Below are positions 59,517-64,000 of a stretch of DNA of 64,000 nucleotides, in pieces. The translations under genes were made by a program, and so were the position numbers. The notes under the pieces are model-generated. The model was not told the origin of the DNA, searched no databases, and saw only the letters and a program-made list of their open reading frames with translations. Source of the DNA: Demequina sp. TMPB413 (GTDB lineage Bacteria; Actinomycetota; Actinomycetes; Actinomycetales; Demequinaceae); contig NZ_CP096184.1 in assembly GCF_020447105.2 (NCBI RefSeq), forward strand, positions 496,001-560,000, read 5' to 3'. How positions within the stretch are numbered: position 1 is the first letter of the stretch; each line of letters opens with the position of its first letter.

Positions 59517-61312
59517 CCCTGTGGTGCGGCGTTGCCGTCGGCGTAGTACTGCGTGACGGAGATGCCACCTGGCAAGGGCGTCGCATGATCGAGGCTGACG
59601 AACGCGCCATCCCTGTCTTGCCACAGCGCGGGTCGCAGTAGCGCGTACTTCTGCTCATCCCACGAGGACCAATCGTCGAGCAGCAACCCGCCGGTGTCTG
59701 ACGAGTTGGGGTTGATGCACCAGAACGTGTGCGCGAGACGCTCCTCAACGATCAGATCCCGGAGCGCCGTCATCCACTTGTCTTGGCGAGCATCTTGTCC
59801 AAAACGGCCGCCCCATTCGCCGATCAGCAGGGGCGCGACCTCACGGTCGTGAAGGTAGAGCCAATTCGGCTCCCACACGTCCGCACGGAGCGACTGTGCG
59901 GAGAAGGCGCCCTTGAACCACGGCTGCTCGTACACGAGCGGGCCGTACTCGTGCGGGGAGTACACCAACTTGTCCGGATCATCGAGCCGGATGGGGTACG
60001 TGCCAGCCATGCGCAGGTTTCCGCCCCACCACCCGAAGTCATAGTCAGCGTTGTCGGTCGAGGATGTCTGCGAACCCGCCTTGGGCGTGGCTTCGATTCC
60101 TTCAACCAGGATGAGGGCGTCGGGGTGCACGGCATGGATTCTGGACGCCGCGACCTCCGCCGCGTGCCTCCAGTTGTTGGCGGACGTCGACCCGTCCCAC
60201 ACGGCGTGAGGCTGCTCGCTCGGCTGGCCATGCGGTTCGTTCTGGAGATCAAAGCCGATGATGGTGTCGTCGCTGCTGTACCTCTCGGCGACCCATTCCC
60301 AGCCAGCGTAGAAGTCCTCTGCCGTGATGTCGCCAGCAAACCACATCGGCGCGATGTGGCCGGCGTTGTCGGCCTTCGCCGAGTGAACGTCAAGGATGAC
60401 CTTGAGTCCTCGGTCCTTCGCCGCGCCAAGGAACGCGTCGAAGACCTCCAGCGTCGTCTTTCCCACCAATTCCTCGTTGAGCGCTTGATTCACGCCCGGC
60501 GGTACGGCGGCGTTGCCTTCCTTCCACTCCAGGAGTAGTTCGGTCGAGATGGGCACCCTGATGACGTTGATGCCCCGGCTCGCGACCGCATCGAGAAGTT
60601 CTCCGAGGTTTGCTGCCCATAGACCGTGGAAGACGCGCTCTTCGGTGTTGAAACCAAACCAGTTGGCTCCCGTGAGCCACACGGCATCGCCGCGGGCGTC
60701 GACGATGCGGTTGCCGTCGGTGTGAAGCCAGTCGTCGTCGTTGGGGGAGTCGACATTCGAGGACGACCTGTAGACGCCTGGTGGAGTGGCGGGGACGGGA
60801 TCGCCGCGGCCGTCCGCGGTGGAGCCGGCGGGGGCTGCGGTCGAACTCTCGCACACCGCGTCGAGCTCGGCAGGCGCTGTTCCCCTTGCGGTGAAGCCGA
60901 AAGTCGTGCTCGACGAGGCAGGCACGCGGCCGTTGTATTCGACACTTGATGCGGTCACCGGACCGCTGGCTCCCACGGCGAGCGCGGAGTTCCATGACCC
61001 GTCGACCACTGCACTGCCCAGATCGAAGGCGACCTTCCAATCGTCAATCGCGACTCTGAGCGATGTGACCGTGACATCGACCTGGAACCCGCCCTCCCAT
61101 GCGTTCGTCACCTCCGCGAACGCTTCACACGCCGACGCCGTCGCCGGAGTAGCGGAGGGCGAGATGGTCACGCTGGGGGTGGGCGTCGCTACTTCGGGTT
61201 CGGTGGCGCTGGCCCACCACCACGACCCGGCCACGATCCACGCAAGGATGACCGTGATCGTCACCCATGCGAGCACTGGCACTCGTCGCAACCTGCTTGC
61301 CCACCGTTTCAT
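59513..61312 (-). CDS. Membrane-anchored GH5 cellulase with N-terminal CBM2
   Basis: 599 residues. A basic N-terminus and membrane segment (11-33, no cleavage motif seen) suggest a signal anchor. A CBM2-like module spans about 60-155 with the disulfide-forming pair C62-C154, then a Pro/Ser linker and the GH5 domain (about 190-590): acid/base E359 in DLQNEPHG and nucleophile E499 in LIGEWGG. It would hydrolyse beta-1,4-glucans at the cell surface. CBM tryptophans near residues 72, 92 and 107 fit cellulose binding. Leaderless promoter at the start. Confidence 0.9.
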   Translation of the reverse strand: MKRWASRLRRVPVLAWVTITVILAWIVAGSWWWASATEPEVATPTPSVTISPSATPATASACEAFAEVTNAWEGGFQVDVTVTSLRVAIDDWKVAFDLGSAVVDGSWNSALAVGASGPVTASSVEYNGRVPASSSTTFGFTARGTAPAELDAVCESSTAAPAGSTADGRGDPVPATPPGVYRSSSNVDSPNDDDWLHTDGNRIVDARGDAVWLTGANWFGFNTEERVFHGLWAANLGELLDAVASRGINVIRVPISTELLLEWKEGNAAVPPGVNQALNEELVGKTTLEVFDAFLGAAKDRGLKVILDVHSAKADNAGHIAPMWFAGDITAEDFYAGWEWVAERYSSDDTIIGFDLQNEPHGQPSEQPHAVWDGSTSANNWRHAAEVAASRIHAVHPDALILVEGIEATPKAGSQTSSTDNADYDFGWWGGNLRMAGTYPIRLDDPDKLVYSPHEYGPLVYEQPWFKGAFSAQSLRADVWEPNWLYLHDREVAPLLIGEWGGRFGQDARQDKWMTALRDLIVEERLAHTFWCINPNSSDTGGLLLDDWSSWDEQKYALLRPALWQDRDGAFVSLDHATPLPGGISVTQYYADGNAAPQG

Positions 61313-61324
61313 GGTCCCACCCTA
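61312..61324 (-). promoter_or_regulatory. Leaderless promoter of the GH5 gene
   Basis: Minus-strand TAGGGT (61319-61324) ends 6 bp before ATG 61312. Confidence 0.5.
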
Positions 61325-61473
61325 GGCGCGCAACCGTCGCCGTGCCGCCTGGAACAGAGGCGTCCCCGCTGGCGTGCGGGGGAGCGTTCCGCGTAGCGTT
61401 GGCAGCGAGCCGGCCACATGAACACGAGCGTGCGTCGCGACCCGAACACCTTCTGACACAAGGGACGAGAGCG

Positions 61474-62490
61474 ATGAACGATGCGTGGCCGCTCCTTCCG
61501 AGCGTCGGCGCGCTCGTGGTGTCGGTGGCGGTGCTGGCTTTCGCGGGCACCCGGTTGGCGTGGGTGGCCGACGACATCGCAGAACGCACGGGAATGGGCA
61601 AGGCGACCGCTGGCGCGTTGCTGCTCGGCGGGGTCACATCTCTGACGGGAATTGTGACAACGGCAACGGGCGCGCTTGCGGGCGAGGCGGATTTTGCACT
61701 CGCCAATCCGCTGGGTGGCGTCGCCATTCAGTCCGTGTGGATTGCGATCGCCGACTTGATGTACCGGCGAGCGAACCTCGAGCACGCTGCCGCTTCGCTT
61801 CCCAATCTGTTGCAATCGATGGTGCTCGTCGCGCTGCTGTCTCTGCCGATCATCGCGTACGCGACGCCTCAAGTGGCGTGGGGCTGGTTCCACCCCCTCA
61901 CCCTGGCGATTCCCGCCTTCTACTTCTACGGACTGCGGTTGCTGAAGTCGGTGGAGAAAGAACCGCAGTGGCGTCCGCGAGAGAGTAAGACCACGGGCGA
62001 TGAGCAGGGCGAGCCGCCCAGCACCGCGTCGATGAAGCGGCTCTGGCTCCTCTTCGCGGGCCTAGGCGTCGTGGTTGCCGCGACGGGCTGGGTCGTGGCG
62101 CGTGCAGGGCTCGGGCTTGTCGATGCGACGGGAATGCCCTCAGGGGTGGCTGGCTTCACGATCACCACCGCGATCTCCTCGTTGCCAGAGCTCATCACCT
62201 TGATCGCTGCCGTGCGGATGGGTTCCATCACGATGGGGGTCGGCAACATCATCGGCGGCAATGTCTTTGACACGCTCATGATCGCGGTGGCCGATCTGTT
62301 CTTTGTGAAGGGATCCATCTATGCGCACGTGGGCCCCACGTCGATCGTGCTGCTCGGAGGAACGATCCTCATCTCTGCTGTGCTCGCGCTCGGCCTGGTG
62401 GTCAGGGACACGAGGGGCATCGGCTTCGAGGGCTTCGCGATACCGGCGATATACCTCGGAACGGTTGCCTTCGCCATCGCCGCATCGTAA
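61474..62490 (+). CDS. Sodium/calcium exchanger-family cation antiporter
   Basis: 338 residues, about ten membrane segments in two homologous halves. GALLLGGVTSLTGIVTTATG and FTITTAISSLPELITLIAAVR are the two alpha repeats, and GGNVFDTLMIAVADL is the following conserved helix of the CaCA superfamily; the Glu in SSLPELIT is present in the second repeat only. Ions exchanged cannot be assigned. GGGACGAGAG precedes ATG 61474. Confidence 0.82.
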   Translation: MNDAWPLLPSVGALVVSVAVLAFAGTRLAWVADDIAERTGMGKATAGALLLGGVTSLTGIVTTATGALAGEADFALANPLGGVAIQSVWIAIADLMYRRANLEHAAASLPNLLQSMVLVALLSLPIIAYATPQVAWGWFHPLTLAIPAFYFYGLRLLKSVEKEPQWRPRESKTTGDEQGEPPSTASMKRLWLLFAGLGVVVAATGWVVARAGLGLVDATGMPSGVAGFTITTAISSLPELITLIAAVRMGSITMGVGNIIGGNVFDTLMIAVADLFFVKGSIYAHVGPTSIVLLGGTILISAVLALGLVVRDTRGIGFEGFAIPAIYLGTVAFAIAAS

Positions 62491-62507
62491 AACGGCTGGT
62501 CGCGCCG

Positions 62508-62520
62508 TACGCTACGTGCA
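62508..62520 (+). promoter_or_regulatory. Leaderless promoter of rsmD
   Basis: TACGCT (62508-62513) ends 6 bp before ATG 62520. Confidence 0.5.
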
Positions 62521-63071
62521 TGACACGGATCATCGCTGGCGACGTCGGTGGGCGCCGAATCGCGGTGCCGAAGACGGGCACAAGGCCCACCTCTGATCGA
62601 GTGCGCGAAGCGATCTTCTCGCGCCTCGACCACGCCGACGCTCTGCGCGGGGCCCACGTTGTCGACCTCTTTGCGGGTTCAGGAGCGCTTGGTATCGAGG
62701 CATTGAGCAGGGGCGCCGCGCATGCGACTTTCGTGGAATCGGCGACGCCTGCGGTGCGGGTCATCGAGTCGAACATCAAACAGGTCGGACTGGGGACTCG
62801 CGCCACCATCGTGCGCGAGAAGGCCTTGCCATACCTGGCACGGGCATCGGCCGAGTGGACGATCGCATTCCTCGACCCGCCCTACGACATCGCCCACGGT
62901 GACTTGGTGCCTGTTTTGGAAGCCTTGGTGCCGCGCCTCGCAAGCCACGCAACCGTCGTCCTCGAAATGTCGACAAGAAGGACGGCCCCCGCCTGGCCGC
63001 ACGGCCTCGACCTCATTCAGAGCAAGGCGTACGGCGAGACGACCGTCTACTTTGCCGAGCACGTGCGCTAA
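62520..63071 (+). CDS. rsmD: 16S rRNA (guanine(966)-N2)-methyltransferase
   Basis: 183 residues. TRIIAGDVGGRRIAVP, RPTSDRVREAIFSRL, the SAM-binding VVDLFAGSGALGIEALSRGA (in parts) and catalytic LDPPYD are RsmD signatures. coaD follows 10 nt later, a conserved pairing. Confidence 0.94.
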   Translation: MTRIIAGDVGGRRIAVPKTGTRPTSDRVREAIFSRLDHADALRGAHVVDLFAGSGALGIEALSRGAAHATFVESATPAVRVIESNIKQVGLGTRATIVREKALPYLARASAEWTIAFLDPPYDIAHGDLVPVLEALVPRLASHATVVLEMSTRRTAPAWPHGLDLIQSKAYGETTVYFAEHVR

Positions 63072-63082
63072 GTTGCCGATTA
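63069..63082 (+). promoter_or_regulatory. Possible leaderless promoter of coaD
   Basis: TAAGTT (63069-63074), overlapping the rsmD stop, ends 7 bp before ATG 63082. No Shine-Dalgarno sequence is visible for coaD. Confidence 0.35.
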
Positions 63083-63564
63083 TGGCCACCGTCGTCTTTC
63101 CAGGATCCTTCGACCCGATCACGTTGGGGCACGTCGATATCGCCGTGCGTGCCCGCCAACTGTTCGACCGCGTCGTCATCGCCGTCGCCCACAACTCCAC
63201 CAAGTCGCCGCTGTTGGACGTCGACGTACGTGTGCAGGTGGCCCAGTTGGCCGTGTCGCACGTCGATGGTGTTGAGGTGGCCGCGACGGACGGGCTGCTC
63301 GTCGACTTTTGTGAGGCCCAGGGTGCCGTCGCCATCGTCAAGGGCCTACGCGGAGGCGCTGACTACGACGTGGAACGCCCCATGGCGCTCATGAACCGCT
63401 CGCTCACAGGGATCGAGACGGTCCTTCTCACGGGCGACAGTGCCTTGTCGCACGTCGCCTCGTCGCTCGTCAGAGACGTGGCGAGGCATGGGGGAGACAT
63501 CTCGGCATATGTTCCGCCGGGCGTCGAGGCGGCAGTTCTCGAGGCGCTGCGAGACGGTCGCTGA
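63082..63564 (+). CDS. coaD: Pantetheine-phosphate adenylyltransferase
   Basis: 160 residues. FPGSFDPITLGHVDI holds the (T/H)xGH nucleotidyltransferase motif; VKGLRGGADYDVE and the SSSxVR-like SSLVRDVA complete it. Fourth step of coenzyme A synthesis. The start is fixed by the MATVVFPGSFDP opening; earlier in-frame codons lie in rsmD. Confidence 0.96.
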   Translation: MATVVFPGSFDPITLGHVDIAVRARQLFDRVVIAVAHNSTKSPLLDVDVRVQVAQLAVSHVDGVEVAATDGLLVDFCEAQGAVAIVKGLRGGADYDVERPMALMNRSLTGIETVLLTGDSALSHVASSLVRDVARHGGDISAYVPPGVEAAVLEALRDGR

Positions 63565-63573
63565 GTCTGCAGT

Positions 63574-63603
63574 TTGAGTTCAGGTGCTGCCATCCCGTAA
63601 GAT
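63574..63603 (+). promoter_or_regulatory. Promoter of the DUF177 gene
   Basis: TTGAGT (63574-63579), 18-bp spacer, TAAGAT (63598-63603): the best classical sigma-70-type promoter in this part of the window. Confidence 0.6.
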
Positions 63604-63670
63604 CGTCTGCTGGCCCGCCGGTCACTACCGGGCCGAGGTCCAAAGGGACCGTTAGGACATGGAGGAGCGT

Positions 63671-64000
63671 GTGAAACACTCTCCAGAAGCCGACACCAAT
63701 TTCCGCATTCACGTGCGTGACCTGGTGCGCAGGCCGGGTACTCATCGCGAGTATTCCCGTGAACTGACTATCCCAGAGGCTCTTGGCACAGAAGTGATTG
63801 GGGTTCCGCAGGGATCCGCAGCGACACTGAACGTTCAGTGCGAGGTGGTGACCGATGGAATCTGGGTGAGCGGCACCTTCGCAGCGCGAGCGACGGGGGA
63901 GTGCAGTCGCTGTCTGGAAGAGGTGCGTGTTGACCTTGAGGTTCCAGTGCAGGGGTTGTTTCTCTATCCCGACGCGCCGCGCGAACAGGGTGACGACGCT
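63671..64000 (+). CDS. DUF177/YceD-family protein (partial, runs off the end)
   Basis: 110 codons are present without a stop. FRIHVRDLVRRPGTHREYS opens the protein and GECSRCLEEV carries the conserved CxxC pair of the family. YceD/DUF177 usually stands directly before rpmF and is involved in rRNA or ribosome assembly; rpmF and rnc would be expected past the window end. GTG 63671 is chosen because GGAGGAG (63661-63667) lies 3-5 nt before it; ATG 63659 contains that site. Confidence 0.87.
   Translation, partial: MKHSPEADTNFRIHVRDLVRRPGTHREYSRELTIPEALGTEVIGVPQGSAATLNVQCEVVTDGIWVSGTFAARATGECSRCLEEVRVDLEVPVQGLFLYPDAPREQGDDA

Noticed and set aside
61379..61392. GGGGAGCGTTCCGC as a CebR site for the GH5 gene
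   Set aside because: Only 10 of 14 positions match, it is not palindromic, and it lies about 55 bp or more upstream of the leaderless start.

Overview
The window is high-GC DNA from an actinomycete, most likely a cellulolytic member of the Micrococcales (Cellulomonadaceae/Demequinaceae-like). Evidence: actinobacterial gene orders (IclR-leuC-leuD; murA-plsC-gpsA-ddl; thiL; rpmB-fakA-recG; rsmD-coaD-DUF177), a perfect HAIR operator on clpB, CueP/DUF6153, GH9 and GH5 cellulases with CBM2 modules, and many TAnnnT -10 boxes 6-7 bp in front of start codons (leaderless mRNAs). This is inference from gene content; no 16S gene is present.

Layout. 1-5.2 kb: Doc/RHH toxin-antitoxin end, PLP dehydratase divergent from LysR, alpha/beta hydrolase, unknown 205-aa protein, ilvE. 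5.2-11.9 kb: long-chain acyl-CoA ligase under a palindromic operator, an ECF sigma factor coupled to a membrane MltG-like protein, F420/NADP oxidoreductase, GH13 glycosidase, TetR, DUF45 protease. 11.8-15.7 kb: hybrid histidine kinase coupled to a REC-EAL phosphodiesterase. 15.9-20.3 kb: Ile-codon leader peptide and attenuator before citramalate synthase cimA, lipoate ligase, VIT-family protein, XRE repressor/membrane protein pair with three operators. 20.3-29.2 kb: YggS, YbaK, RNase HI, CueP/DUF6153, acyltransferase-like membrane protein, ClbS-like, FAH-family, gltX, HAD phosphatase, tRNA-Gln. 29.3-33.9 kb: repeats, N-domain-less ClpB, tRNA-Glu, a second ECF sigma factor with a decapeptide-repeat membrane partner. 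33.8-39.6 kb: DCC protein, two flavodoxins, a modular GH9 cellulase, IclR regulator. 39.6-45.5 kb: leuCD, MATE and CPBP membrane proteins, sugar kinase, LysE exporter. 45.5-54.3 kb: murA-plsC-gpsA-ddl, SDR, DUF3515, a tandemly duplicated membrane gene with a thiL remnant, thiL, patatin, rpmB. 54.4-64 kb: fakA-recG, EAL protein, membrane-anchored GH5, cation antiporter, rsmD, coaD and DUF177 running off the end.

How the genes fit together. Branched-chain amino-acid synthesis is represented at three places (cimA, leuCD, ilvE), with an Ile-sensing attenuator on cimA and an IclR-type palindrome in front of leuC. Two cellulases, a LacI/CebR-type operator and a GH13 enzyme fit a glucan-degrading life style. 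Cell-envelope functions recur (murA, ddl, MltG-like domain, plsC, fakA).

Genome style. Genes are tightly packed: seven of twelve convergent pairs overlap by exactly 4 bp at their stop codons, several co-directional pairs overlap by 4 bp as ATGA/GTGA, and I count about twenty leaderless promoters. No CRISPR array, insertion sequence, prophage or rRNA operon was seen.
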